This document shows, one piece after another, positions 33,351-42,527 of a stretch of 64,000 nt of DNA. The position numbers were made by a program, and so were the translations under genes. The stretch is taken from positions 62,001 through 126,000 of the forward strand of contig JAETUG010000001.1 of assembly GCA_021768705.1 (NCBI GenBank). The letters are read 5' to 3'. Positions within the stretch are counted from its first letter, which is position 1. Each line of letters begins with the position of its first letter. The stretch is from Bacillota bacterium. Lineage in GTDB: Bacteria; Bacillota; Clostridia; Lachnospirales; Anaerotignaceae. The notes below the pieces were generated by a model. It saw only the letters and a list, made by a program, of their open reading frames with translations, was not told where the DNA came from and ran no database searches.

Positions 33351-34013
33351 TTAGATTGCTTTCAGGATCGTGGATGCATGAATATTGGGGCATGCCAAGA
33401 TCGCTTCATTGATGGATTCATCGAAGTTGCCATCGATTTCGATTGTCATAACAGCGGTACCGCCCTTATGGTCTCTGCCCAGAGAGAAGCCATGAACGTT
33501 TACGCCTTTATCCGCCAAGATGTTTGTTACCACAGCGATCATACCGGGAATATCATCATGGGGAATAACCAATGTATCGGATTTACCGGAGATGGAAACC
33601 TCTGTATCATTGATCTTATTTACTACGATGTTGCCGCCGCCGATGGAAGCCCCCTGGATCAGAGCAGACTTGCCATTTGCGTCTGTCAGTGTGATTTCAG
33701 CAGTGTTGGGATGCGCACCGTCGATGTCCTCTTCGATAAATGCGAAGTCCAGACCTTCTTCCTTTGCGATCTCCATGCTGTTACGGATACGGCTATCGTC
33801 TGTATCCATACCCAGAATACCGGCAATGACTGCTTTATCTGTACCATGACCTTTGTATGTTTTTGCGAAAGAACCGCTGAAACGGATCACAGCCTTTACG
33901 GGTGTTGTACCCAGAACAGAACGGGCATATTTGCCGATACGCACAGCACCAGCTGTATGTGAACTGGAAGGACCGATCATAATTGGTCCAATGATATCAA
34001 ATACCTGTAACAC
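33351..34013 (-). CDS. sdaAB: L-serine ammonia-lyase, iron-sulfur-dependent, beta subunit
   Basis: The 220-residue protein begins with VFDIIGPIMIGPSSSHTAGAVRIG, split across the ASB domain, which holds the conserved SSHT motif of the enzyme. The C-terminal half is an ACT domain, likely a serine-sensing or structural module. The start is GTG (34013), seven bases after AAGGAGG. It is the first gene of the serine uptake and deamination operon and has its own promoter. Confidence 0.95.
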   Translation of the reverse strand: MLQVFDIIGPIMIGPSSSHTAGAVRIGKYARSVLGTTPVKAVIRFSGSFAKTYKGHGTDKAVIAGILGMDTDDSRIRNSMEIAKEEGLDFAFIEEDIDGAHPNTAEITLTDANGKSALIQGASIGGGNIVVNKINDTEVSISGKSDTLVIPHDDIPGMIAVVTNILADKGVNVHGFSLGRDHKGGTAVMTIEIDGNFDESINEAILACPNIHASTILKAI

Positions 34014-34100
34014 AAAAATCCCTCCTTACATCATTTACTTCTTTTGCTGATCGTATGCCGTTTTCAATAATTAAAACAACATGAAACCTCAACATCACCA

Positions 34101-34130
34101 ATTATATATGATAAAATTCAACAAAGTCAA
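34101..34130 (-). promoter_or_regulatory. Promoter of sdaAB-sdaAA-sstT operon
   Basis: TTGACT (34125-34130) and TATAAT (34101-34106) with an 18-bp spacer on the minus strand. Confidence 0.65.
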
Positions 34131-34366
34131 TAGAAATCCCAAAAAAAGTTCCTTCAGGAGAGACATTTTTTTTAGTTTTTTTAATGTTGTCCGCAGCACA
34201 AAAACAAATGTGTCGTTTCATACAAAATTTTAAAAATTAATAGAAAAAAATTTTCATTTTTGCAAAAATGTTTTGGGGTTTTTCATAGGAAAAACACGCC
34301 TATCACACACTTTTATCGGGAAAAAACTGTTCCACAATGGTATTGCTTCTCAGACAAAAGCCTTCC

Positions 34367-34458
34367 TGCGTTTGCTCCGCAAACGACCAACGCAATTTCT
34401 CGCCGGAGAAAGCCTCATTCGCAGCCCTTCGGGCTACTCATGCGTTTGCTCCGCAAAC
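34367..34458. repeat. Small-palindrome cluster with 18-base direct repeat
   Basis: The 18-base sequence tgcgtttgctccgcaaac occurs at 34367-34384 and 34441-34458 and each copy is a palindrome around gtttgc-tcc-gcaaac. Between the copies lie two further mini-hairpins, ctcgccggag and agcccttcgggct. Origin is unknown. Confidence 0.6.
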
Positions 34459-34469
34459 TATATGCATCA

Positions 34470-34514
34470 GAAAAACCCCCATCAAAATTTGCAAGCAATT
34501 TCGATGGAGGTTTT
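34470..34514 (-). terminator. Terminator of groES-groEL
   Basis: A long stem of about 18-20 bp (AAAACCTCCATCGAAATTGC pairing with a near-perfect partner) is followed by TTTTT on the minus strand, 26 bp after the groEL stop. Confidence 0.85.
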
Positions 34515-34539
34515 CTTCTTCAAGGCTTTCTCCGCTATA

Positions 34540-36186
<1,647 letters not shown>

Positions 36187-36474
36187 TTATTCTGTAATGA
36201 TTGCCAGAATGTCATTCTGACGCATGATGAGATATTCTTCGCCGTCAAATTTTACTTCCATTGCGCCGTATTTGGAATAAAGCACATGGTCTCCTTCTTT
36301 TACGACCATTTCAACATTTGTATCACCAACCATACCACCGGGGCCAACAGCAACTACGATAGCCTCCTGGGGTTTTTCCTTTGCCTGACTGGTCAGCACA
36401 ATACCGGATTTTGTGGTTTCCTGTGCTTCTACCTGTTTCAATACGACTTTATCTCCTAATGGTGCAAGTTTCAT
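36187..36474 (-). CDS. groES: Co-chaperonin GroES
   Basis: The 95-residue lid protein begins MKLAPLGDKVVLKQ and has the mobile loop TKSGIVLTSQAKEKPQ, the GDHVLYSKYGAMEVKFDG strand region and the C-terminal ILAII. Normal length. An AAGGAGGT site lies upstream, and CIRCE and the promoter are 30-100 bp upstream. Confidence 0.98.
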   Translation of the reverse strand: MKLAPLGDKVVLKQVEAQETTKSGIVLTSQAKEKPQEAIVVAVGPGGMVGDTNVEMVVKEGDHVLYSKYGAMEVKFDGEEYLIMRQNDILAIITE

Positions 36475-36504
36475 GATGTGATTACCTCCTTGTTTTCTGA
36501 TTTG

Positions 36505-36531
36505 TTAGCACTCATTCAACTCGAGTGCTAA
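36505..36531. promoter_or_regulatory. CIRCE operator (HrcA binding site)
   Basis: Perfect TTAGCACTC, 9-bp spacer, GAGTGCTAA. The element lies between the promoter and the groES start, where the heat-shock repressor HrcA blocks transcription in Bacillota. Confidence 0.97.
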
Positions 36532-36543
36532 TTCACAATACAT

Positions 36544-36572
36544 ATATTAACACCATATCCAGTTATATTCAA
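36544..36572 (-). promoter_or_regulatory. Promoter of groES-groEL
   Basis: TTGAAT (36567-36572) and TAATAT (36544-36549) with a 17-bp spacer, just upstream of CIRCE. Confidence 0.75.
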
Positions 36573-36671
36573 GTATCTTTTTTAAAATTCACATAAAATT
36601 CATATGTAAATGGAAAATAGACAATCGTATTTCTATTTTTCCCTTCTTCTAAGCAATTTATCATATCAGAC

Positions 36672-36711
36672 AAAAGAAAACTGCCAATTTTACTATTTTA
36701 ACTGGCAGTTT
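36672..36711 (-). terminator. Terminator of thioredoxin-reductase-like gene
   Basis: Stem AAACTGCCA/TGGCAGTTT, with extra AT pairs inside, is followed by TTTTCTTTTG on the minus strand. Confidence 0.85.
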
Positions 36712-36731
36712 CCATTCTTCTTTTTATGCAG

Positions 36732-37598
36732 TTATTTATTTTCCCTTGCTTTTTCATCGACGAAATTTGCAGCGGAAAGGGCTGCGACCAATCCTTCCCC
36801 TACAGCTTTCGCAATTTGATAAGGTGTGCCGGTGCAATCTCCGGCGGCAAATACACCGGGCAGGTTCGTTGCCATAGAGCGATCTACGATAATATTTTTG
36901 CCATCGGTCTGCAGTCCAAAAAGAATGCTTTCCGGAGGCGTACTGTTCTTGGCGAAAAAAATACCGTCGCATTCCAGTATTTCCCCATCCATTTCTAAGG
37001 AAGATACTTTCCCGTTTTCTCCCAATACCGCCTTGGGTCTGCCCTCTTTTACCTGTACGTTTTCCTTCAGATTCAAAACAGGCTGATAAAGAGGAATATA
37101 GGTCACGCTTTCACAGACATCTGCCAGAAAATTAGCTTCCGCCTCCCCTTCTTCGTTTTCACCAACGACAATGACCTTCTTATTTCTATAAAGCATACCG
37201 TCACAGGTTGCGCAATAACTGACACCTTTGCCCAGAAAATCAATTTCGCCGGGGATTCCCTTGCTTTTGCTCAAGCCAATGGCTAGAATGACTGCTTTCG
37301 CTTCAATGAACTGATTATCGGCATTGATCATATATCGATCGCCCATGGAAAGAATCTGCTTGATGCGGGTTTCCTTAAATTCCACTCCCTGCTTCACTGC
37401 ATGGGTGTAAAACTGATTCAGCATATCTTCCCCGCTGATATTGGGCAGCCCCAAATAATTGTCTACTTTTTCCGCAGCAAACAGCAGAGAACTATCCAGG
37501 CTTCTGCCAAAAACGCAGACGGATTTATTCCGCTGGCGGCAGTTCACAGCGGCAGACAAAGCCGCAGGGCCTCCGCCAATAATTGCAACATCCAACAT
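36732..37598 (-). CDS. Thioredoxin reductase-like FAD/NAD(P) oxidoreductase
   Basis: This 288-residue protein has the two-nucleotide-domain layout of low-molecular-weight thioredoxin reductases. FAD binding is seen as DVAIIGGGPAALSAA, the redox pair as CATCDG around residue 135, the second dinucleotide fold as KVIVVGENEEGEAEA and the C-terminal FAD motif as GVFAAGDCTGTPYQIAKAVGEG. The NAD(P) motif lacks the usual GxGxxA with a second Gly (GENEEGEA), so cofactor preference may differ from NADPH and partner could be a ferredoxin or thioredoxin-like protein. The leader carries two perfect palindromes. It is monocistronic. Confidence 0.82.
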   Translation of the reverse strand: MLDVAIIGGGPAALSAAVNCRQRNKSVCVFGRSLDSSLLFAAEKVDNYLGLPNISGEDMLNQFYTHAVKQGVEFKETRIKQILSMGDRYMINADNQFIEAKAVILAIGLSKSKGIPGEIDFLGKGVSYCATCDGMLYRNKKVIVVGENEEGEAEANFLADVCESVTYIPLYQPVLNLKENVQVKEGRPKAVLGENGKVSSLEMDGEILECDGIFFAKNSTPPESILFGLQTDGKNIIVDRSMATNLPGVFAAGDCTGTPYQIAKAVGEGLVAALSAANFVDEKARENK

Positions 37599-37614
37599 AA
37601 CAATCTCTCCTTTC

Positions 37615-37628
37615 AGACCTTAAGGTCT
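37615..37628. promoter_or_regulatory. 14-bp palindrome next to ribosome binding site
   Basis: The perfect palindrome agaccttaaggtct lies directly upstream of the oxidoreductase ribosome binding site (AAAGGAG) on the minus strand. In RNA it can form a small hairpin (GACC-TTAA-GGTC) that might affect translation. Confidence 0.4.
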
Positions 37629-37669
37629 TTGCCCGCAATCCACCCGCAAAGGCTAAGCTCCTTCATGCA

Positions 37670-37687
37670 CAAAAGTATATACTTTTG
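37670..37687. promoter_or_regulatory. 18-bp perfect palindrome, candidate operator
   Basis: caaaagtatatacttttg lies two bases downstream of a TATAAT box (37690-37695) on the minus strand, at the expected transcription start of the thioredoxin-reductase-like gene. The -35 region is weak. A redox-responsive repressor or activator could bind here, but the protein is unknown. Confidence 0.5.
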
Positions 37688-37816
37688 CAATTATAATCAA
37701 TTTATCCAAAAACGATATCATTCATCAGAAAAAATATTCGTAAGGCTTTGCCTTACTCTGATTGCCTGAACAGGTTCACAGTCTTTCAGACTATGATATT
37801 TGCTCCGCGAATCTCT

Positions 37817-37872
37817 TTCCCTTTCTGCACGGATTGATCTTGCAAGCAAATACAATCCTTACAGAAAGGGAA
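37817..37872. repeat. Long imperfect inverted repeat
   Basis: Arms ttccctttctg (37817-37827) and cagaaagggaa (37862-37872) enclose a further partly paired stretch (ggattg/caatcc and ttgc/gcaa), giving a hairpin of about 56 bases. On the plus strand ACTGTTTTTT follows. No gene ends here in that direction. Confidence 0.55.
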
Positions 37873-37889
37873 CTGTTTTTTCCGCTTTG

Positions 37890-37926
37890 ACAAAAACTGC
37901 GAAAGGTAAAATTTACCTCTCGCAGT
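37890..37926 (-). terminator. Terminator of EF-G-like gene
   Basis: A 15-bp stem (ACTGCGAGAGGTAAA with its partner TTTACCTTTCGCAGT) is followed by TTTTTG on the minus strand, about 45 bp after the stop codon. Confidence 0.85.
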
Positions 37927-37972
37927 TATGATATCATAGAAAACTACGATTGTCTGTTGCAAATGTCACAGA

Positions 37973-40051
37973 TTATTTATCTTTTTCAGCTGCACGAGCT
38001 TCGATGATTCTCTTCTGCACATCCATAGGAGCTTCTTCATATCTTTCGAAATGATGTCTGTATTCCCCACGGCTCTGTGTCATGGAGCGCAGGTCTGTAG
38101 CGTATTTATGCATTTCCGCTGTAGGAACTTCTGCAACGATGCATTTCTTCATACCAACTGCATCCATGCTCAGGATACGACCACGACGTTTTGTAATATC
38201 ACCCATGATATCGCCCATATATTTTTCAGGGATCAGAACTTCAACATGTTCGATGGGTTCCAGAATCACAGGTTTTGCCTGAGGGATACCTTCCTTGAAA
38301 GCAACGGATGTGGCCATCTTGAACGCCATTTCAGAAGAGTCAACGGGATGGTAGGAACCATCTGTCAGAGTTGCTTTCAGGCCTACTACAGGGTAGCCAG
38401 CCAGAACACCGCTCTGTACGCATTCCTGCAGACCTTTTTCAACAGCAGGGAAATACTGTTTGGGAACGGAGCCGCCGAAGATCTTTTCTTCGAATACATA
38501 CTGTGTTGTTGTATCGTAGCTGGGTTCGAATTCCATTACAACGTCACCGAACTGACCATGACCGCCGGACTGTTTTTTGTATCTGCCGCGAACGGATGCC
38601 TTACCTTTTACTGTTTCTCTGTAAGGGATGATAGGATCCTTCAGTTCTACTTCGATCTTATATTTATTTTTCAATTTCTGAACCATTACATCCAGCTGCT
38701 GTTCACCAACGCCATAAACCAGTGTCTGTTTTGTTTCAGAATTTACTTCCATTTTGATGGTAGGATCTTCTTCTCTGATCTTTGCCAAAGCTGCAGACAG
38801 CTTGTCTTCATCGCCTTTGCCTTTGGGCTGGATCGCCATGCACAGAACAGAACCGGGCAGTGCGATTTTAGGGATGATGATGTTAGCATCTTTCAGGGAC
38901 AAAGTATCCTGTGTAGATGTATTGGACAGTTTTGCCAGAGCGCCGATATCGCCGGAGTGCAGTTCGTCAACTTCGATCTGTTCTTTCCCTCTAACCACAT
39001 ACAGACGGCCAACTTTTTCAACGGTATCCTTTTCTTCGTTATAAACGCTCATTGTTGTATCCAACTTACCTGTCATAACACGGAACAGATTCAGGCGGCC
39101 AATATAAGGGTCAGCGATGGTTTTGAATACATATGCGGAGAATCTTTCGTCATCCGTAGAGCAGAATACAACGTCTTTGCCATCGTGGAACGCATGGAAG
39201 TTTGCTCTTGCTTCGATTGCAGGAGGTGTGAAACGAACGATCGTATTCATCAGCAGTTTTACGCCATAGCCCAGTGTAGCAGAACCACACATTACAGGGG
39301 CGATACTATGGCTGGAAATACCAGCCAACAGACCATCGTAGATTTCTTCTTCTGTCAGTTCTTCATCGTTGAAGAATTTTTCCATCAGTTCTTCGCTGCT
39401 TTCTGCTGCTACTTCCACCAGCATGGAACGCAGAACTTCTACTTGGTCTTTCTTATCTTCAGGCATTTCACATTTCTGCAGCTTGCCGTCTACTTTCTTT
39501 CTTGCGTCTCTCTTAATCAGGTTGATGAAACCTACGAAATTACCATTTTCATCATCGAAGGGAATCTGCAGAGGAGCTACTGCCTTACCGAAATTTTTAC
39601 GCAGTTCAGCCAGTGTTTTTTCAAAGTCTGCGTTTTCATCGTCCATCTGGTTGATGAAGATAATTCTGGGCAGGTGCATTTCTTCGCAGTATTCCCATGC
39701 TTTTTCTGTACCAACTTCCACGCCGGATTTTGCGGAAACCATAATCAGACCTGTGTCTGCCACGTTCATTGCCAGCTTAACTTCAGCTGCGAAGTCGAAA
39801 TAACCGGGTGTATCCAAAAAGTTGATTTTTGTATCCTGCCATTCAACGGGAATTACGGATGTATTGATAGACACCTTGCGGCGGATTTCTTCTGCTTCAT
39901 AGTCGGATACAGTGTTGCCTTCTTCAACTTTACCGAAACGTTTTGTTGCACCGGAATAATACAGTGCTGCTTCGGAATATGTTGTTTTACCGGAACCACT
40001 GTGGCCCAAAAGAACTACGTTTCTTACTCTGTTTGCTGCATAATTTTTCAT
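37973..40051 (-). CDS. Elongation factor G-like protein (EF-G2 type)
   Basis: The 692-residue GTPase has the five-domain EF-G layout. The G1 loop is GHSGSGKTT (residues 16-24) and G3 is DTPGYFDF (80-87). The G4 motif, usually NKxD, reads NQMD (134-137), which is unusual because the Lys contacts the guanine ring. Domains II-V are present, with RGRYKKQSGGHGQFGDV in domain IV. The start ENYAANRVRNVVLLGHSG-like sequence, rather than the RNIGIMAHIDAGKTT of true EF-G, places it in the EF-G-like paralogue group whose function (ribosome-dependent GTPase, recycling or stress) is unsettled. The gene is monocistronic and not in a str operon. Confidence 0.9.
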   Translation of the reverse strand: MKNYAANRVRNVVLLGHSGSGKTTYSEAALYYSGATKRFGKVEEGNTVSDYEAEEIRRKVSINTSVIPVEWQDTKINFLDTPGYFDFAAEVKLAMNVADTGLIMVSAKSGVEVGTEKAWEYCEEMHLPRIIFINQMDDENADFEKTLAELRKNFGKAVAPLQIPFDDENGNFVGFINLIKRDARKKVDGKLQKCEMPEDKKDQVEVLRSMLVEVAAESSEELMEKFFNDEELTEEEIYDGLLAGISSHSIAPVMCGSATLGYGVKLLMNTIVRFTPPAIEARANFHAFHDGKDVVFCSTDDERFSAYVFKTIADPYIGRLNLFRVMTGKLDTTMSVYNEEKDTVEKVGRLYVVRGKEQIEVDELHSGDIGALAKLSNTSTQDTLSLKDANIIIPKIALPGSVLCMAIQPKGKGDEDKLSAALAKIREEDPTIKMEVNSETKQTLVYGVGEQQLDVMVQKLKNKYKIEVELKDPIIPYRETVKGKASVRGRYKKQSGGHGQFGDVVMEFEPSYDTTTQYVFEEKIFGGSVPKQYFPAVEKGLQECVQSGVLAGYPVVGLKATLTDGSYHPVDSSEMAFKMATSVAFKEGIPQAKPVILEPIEHVEVLIPEKYMGDIMGDITKRRGRILSMDAVGMKKCIVAEVPTAEMHKYATDLRSMTQSRGEYRHHFERYEEAPMDVQKRIIEARAAEKDK

Positions 40052-40367
40052 AGTTTGTTTCCCTCCCTAGTATGATTTAACGGAACCTTTCCGTCAGGGT
40101 CTTGTTTTATGTATACAGTATATTAAGAATATACAATCGATACTTTTATTTTAATTCGACCATTATTCGAAATTTCCTGCAAATTTTTTCAAATATTTTT
40201 ACTTTAGGAAATTCTGCTAAATATAGTTTCGTTTTCTCATGCATTTTTTGTGTAAAATAAAACTGAGTTTGCAATCCAATCAAAAACGGATAAATCGTTG
40301 AAAATCAAGGATTTATCCGTTTTTGATGTTTTCTTATTTGGATGCGCCTTTTCGCGCCTGCGATTTT
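40052..40367. other. 316-bp region between EF-G-like gene and amidase gene
   Basis: The right third holds the amidase terminator. The rest is an AT-rich stretch with TATACT-like boxes near 40125 but no convincing -35 partner, plus a small hairpin (acggaa-cct-ttccgt, 40080-40094) just before the EF-G ribosome binding site. No gene is seen. Confidence 0.5.
40281..40325. terminator. Terminator after amidase gene
   Basis: Perfect 16-bp arms (caaaaacggataaatc and gatttatccgtttttg) with a 13-base loop. The T-run lies in the arm and symmetric sequence means it can act in both directions. Confidence 0.8.
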
Positions 40368-40919
40368 TTATGCTGTTTCAGGTTCTACAAAAGGAATGCC
40401 AAAATATTCCGCAAGGGATTTGCTCAATGCTCGTGCAATAGGCTGAATATTTTCCTTGATCCAGTTGGCATCCTGATAATTGTCGTGATAGGCCACCTCC
40501 ACCAGAGCGGAAGGCGCATTGGTTCGCCGAAGTTCTCGTAGAGTCACCGTGGGCAAGACCTGTACCTTGTTAGGGTCCGGATAAATCTGCCGCATCTGTT
40601 CTGCGATCAGCTCCGCCATTTCTCTGCCATAGGGGCTGGTGCTGTAATAATAGACCACAGGCCCCTGTCTGGTGCCCGCAATGGATTCCGGCGCAGCATT
40701 GGAATGAATCGCAAGGTGAAAATCTACGTTGTTCGCATTGGAATCGGCAATGGCTTCACCGAGGGTCATTTCCGGTTCATTTCGAAGCAATTCAATGCCG
40801 GATGCAGTCAGATATGGCTCCATGGCATCTGCGATCAAGTTCATGATCTGTTCCTCCGAACCACCGTTGATGAAGGGATTATATTCCTGTAAGGATGGAC
40901 TTAAATATACTCTGGGCAT
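40368..40919 (-). CDS. N-acetylmuramoyl-L-alanine amidase (Amidase_3-like)
   Basis: At 183 residues this matches the Amidase_3 catalytic fold that cuts the amide between muramic acid and L-Ala. The second zinc His is in FHLAIHSNA and the catalytic Glu in ALVEVAYHDNYQDANWI. The N-terminal DPGHGG motif that supplies the first zinc His is replaced by LSPSLQEYNPFINGG, so metal binding may use other residues or the enzyme may be altered. No signal peptide is seen, so it may act inside the cell during sporulation or be released by lysis. Its ribosome binding site lies inside a terminator-like hairpin following the alcohol dehydrogenase gene. Confidence 0.82.
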   Translation of the reverse strand: MPRVYLSPSLQEYNPFINGGSEEQIMNLIADAMEPYLTASGIELLRNEPEMTLGEAIADSNANNVDFHLAIHSNAAPESIAGTRQGPVVYYYSTSPYGREMAELIAEQMRQIYPDPNKVQVLPTVTLRELRRTNAPSALVEVAYHDNYQDANWIKENIQPIARALSKSLAEYFGIPFVEPETA

Positions 40920-40925
40920 AAAAAA

Positions 40926-40957
40926 ACTCCTTTTCCACTATGGTATGAAAAAGGAGT
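40926..40957 (-). terminator. Terminator hairpin that includes the amidase ribosome binding site
   Basis: Arms ACTCCTTTTTCA and TGGAAAAGGAGT (one mismatch) with an 8-base loop are followed by TTTTTTT on the minus strand and then the ATG of the amidase gene. The 3' arm holds AAAAGGAG, its ribosome binding site, so the stem both resembles a terminator for the alcohol dehydrogenase gene and hides the site. Confidence 0.65.
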
Positions 40958-40967
40958 AAAAATGTGC

Positions 40968-42068
40968 TTATTTCATCAGAGATTTTTGATACATATCATA
41001 GACATCATCCCTTGTCAGCGGATAAGGGAAAGTAGCGATCTTTCCGGTCTGCTCCATGAAGCGGTTGGTATAATAGTTGATATCCTCTTCTGTGTAAGTT
41101 GCTTCGTGGTCAAGAACATTATCCAAAAATGCCCCCAGTTCCTTTGTATCCTTGAAACCAAGACATTCTAGCAGCCTTGCCACATTTGCATTCCCCGCAG
41201 GGAACTGTTCCACATAAGCCTGGGTCAGTACACCATTCGCCATGCCATGGGGCAGACCCTTTTCATAGGTCAGGAAATAGCCCATGCCGTGGGGCAGAGA
41301 AGTCATAGTCTGGGCGATGGCAACACCGCCTAAAGCCGACATTAGCATCAGCTTGTCCCGTGTTTCTGCAGGATAGTTTCTGGCTTTCAAATCAGGAATA
41401 CAATCCTTGAAGAGAGACAGGCCCATTTCCACAATCTTTCTGCTGATATCATTCGCCTTAGCGGAAAGATAGCTTTCGATCAGATGGGTCAGGGCATCCA
41501 CAGCCGTATTATTTGTTGTTTTCGGGGGAAGTGTATCCATATATTGGGGATCAAGATAGGACACTGTTGCAAAAATATGTGCCGCAATGCTGGATTTGGT
41601 GCGTTTTGCATGGAGTGTCACAATGGCATACTGCGTCACTTCGGAGCCTGTCCCTGCTGTAGTAGGTACCGCTACGACAGGCAGTGCCTTGCTGCTGCCA
41701 TCCCAAAGGGCATCTGTCCCCTTTTCCGGCTGCGCCGCCATCACTGCAATGGCTTTGGAGGCATCCATGGGAGAACCGCCGCCAATGCCGATGAAAAATT
41801 CGACCTTTTCCGCAATAGCCAGCTTTGCCGCCTTTTCCACTGTCTCCACATCAGGGTTTTCCCCAATCTCATCGAATAAAATCCATTCAATCTGCAATGC
41901 GTCTAAGGCATCCGTGACATCCTTCTGGGCACCGTTCTTTTTTGCAGAGGTACGCCCTGTCACAACCATAGCTTTTCTGCCCAGCTTCTTCATCGCATCC
42001 TTATGGGCATCAATGCAGCCCCGTCCAAAGTAGGTGTCCACAGGCATAAAATAGCGAAAAGTATCCAT
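40968..42068 (-). CDS. Iron-containing alcohol dehydrogenase
   Basis: This 366-residue enzyme is an NAD(P)-dependent alcohol dehydrogenase of the Fe family (group III). The NAD-binding block is GGGSPMDASKA, the metal ligands are the Asp and His of DALTHLIESY and the two His of LPHGMGYFLTYEKGLPHGMANG, split by the family helix. VPTTAGTGSEVTQYAIVT matches the usual AGTGSE stretch. Substrate (ethanol, butanol, propanediol or lactaldehyde type) cannot be read from sequence. The start at 42068 has an AGGAGGAA site; the reading to 42095 does not. It follows a small acidic protein gene by about 20 bp. Confidence 0.9.
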   Translation of the reverse strand: MDTFRYFMPVDTYFGRGCIDAHKDAMKKLGRKAMVVTGRTSAKKNGAQKDVTDALDALQIEWILFDEIGENPDVETVEKAAKLAIAEKVEFFIGIGGGSPMDASKAIAVMAAQPEKGTDALWDGSSKALPVVAVPTTAGTGSEVTQYAIVTLHAKRTKSSIAAHIFATVSYLDPQYMDTLPPKTTNNTAVDALTHLIESYLSAKANDISRKIVEMGLSLFKDCIPDLKARNYPAETRDKLMLMSALGGVAIAQTMTSLPHGMGYFLTYEKGLPHGMANGVLTQAYVEQFPAGNANVARLLECLGFKDTKELGAFLDNVLDHEATYTEEDINYYTNRFMEQTGKIATFPYPLTRDDVYDMYQKSLMK

Positions 42069-42088
42069 ATTATCTTCCTCCTCTCCAA

Positions 42089-42343
42089 TCAGCAAAGAAA
42101 ATCATACCATTCCCATTCTGTTTCCATGATGGATTCCAGCGTTTCATCGGCAGGCTCTTCCACCAATTCAAATTCGATCTCGAACTCATGGTAGCGTTCT
42201 CCTTCAATGGTGGCAACACCGGAGATGACATAATTTTTTCCTTCGCCTGTCACAAATTCCCCTTCCATCAGAAGGTCATCTTCCTCCAGATAGATTTTGT
42301 TCAGCTCGTTTTTGATCTGTGTCTCTGTAAAAGTGAGTTTCAT
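42089..42343 (-). CDS. Small acidic protein, unknown
   Basis: The 84-residue protein is rich in Glu, with no Cys until the last residue and no membrane segment. It begins MKLTFTETQIKNELNKIYLEE and has a strand-rich middle (YVISGVATIEGERYHEFEIEFELVEE). I do not recognise the family. A weak ATAGGAA site precedes the ATG. It is upstream of and probably co-transcribed with the alcohol dehydrogenase gene. Confidence 0.6.
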   Translation of the reverse strand: MKLTFTETQIKNELNKIYLEEDDLLMEGEFVTGEGKNYVISGVATIEGERYHEFEIEFELVEEPADETLESIMETEWEWYDFLC

Positions 42344-42527
42344 ATTCCTATACCCCGCTTTCTCAATTTATCTTACTTATAATTTTATCATTCCGGCTTT
42401 CGATGCACAAGAGGGACTTCCTGTGCCAAAGCCAATGAACCGTTTTTCCTTTGTTTCACGGTCAAGTTTTTCTTTCTTTCCCTTGTAAAACATGATACAC
42501 TATGAAACAGAACAGGAGGTACGCAAA

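Larger units (their letters stand above)
34014..34539. other. 526-bp intergenic region between sdaAB and groEL
   Basis: No supportable gene is present. The left side holds the sdaAB promoter. The right side holds the groEL terminator and, between 34360 and 34460, a cluster of small palindromes including two identical 18-base copies of a sequence containing gtttgc-tcc-gcaaac. The central part (about 34130-34340) is AT-rich and shows nothing else I can name. Confidence 0.6.
37599..37972. other. 374-bp region between thioredoxin-reductase-like gene and EF-G gene
   Basis: There is no gene. From right to left on the minus strand it holds the EF-G terminator (37890-37926), a long imperfect hairpin (37817-37872), a run of small palindromes (aaggc-ttt-gcctt, agtctttcagact, tttgctccgcgaa), and the promoter and structured leader of the oxidoreductase gene with an 18-bp and a 14-bp perfect palindrome. 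Confidence 0.6.

Noticed and set aside
38051-40075. 674-residue plus-strand open frame over the EF-G-like gene
   Set aside because: It is a shadow of the EF-G-like gene with no recognisable domain and biased composition (Cys, Phe, His).
40368-40919. Phage endolysin for the amidase gene
   Set aside because: No holin, structural phage gene or cell-wall binding repeat is nearby, and the flanking genes are metabolic.
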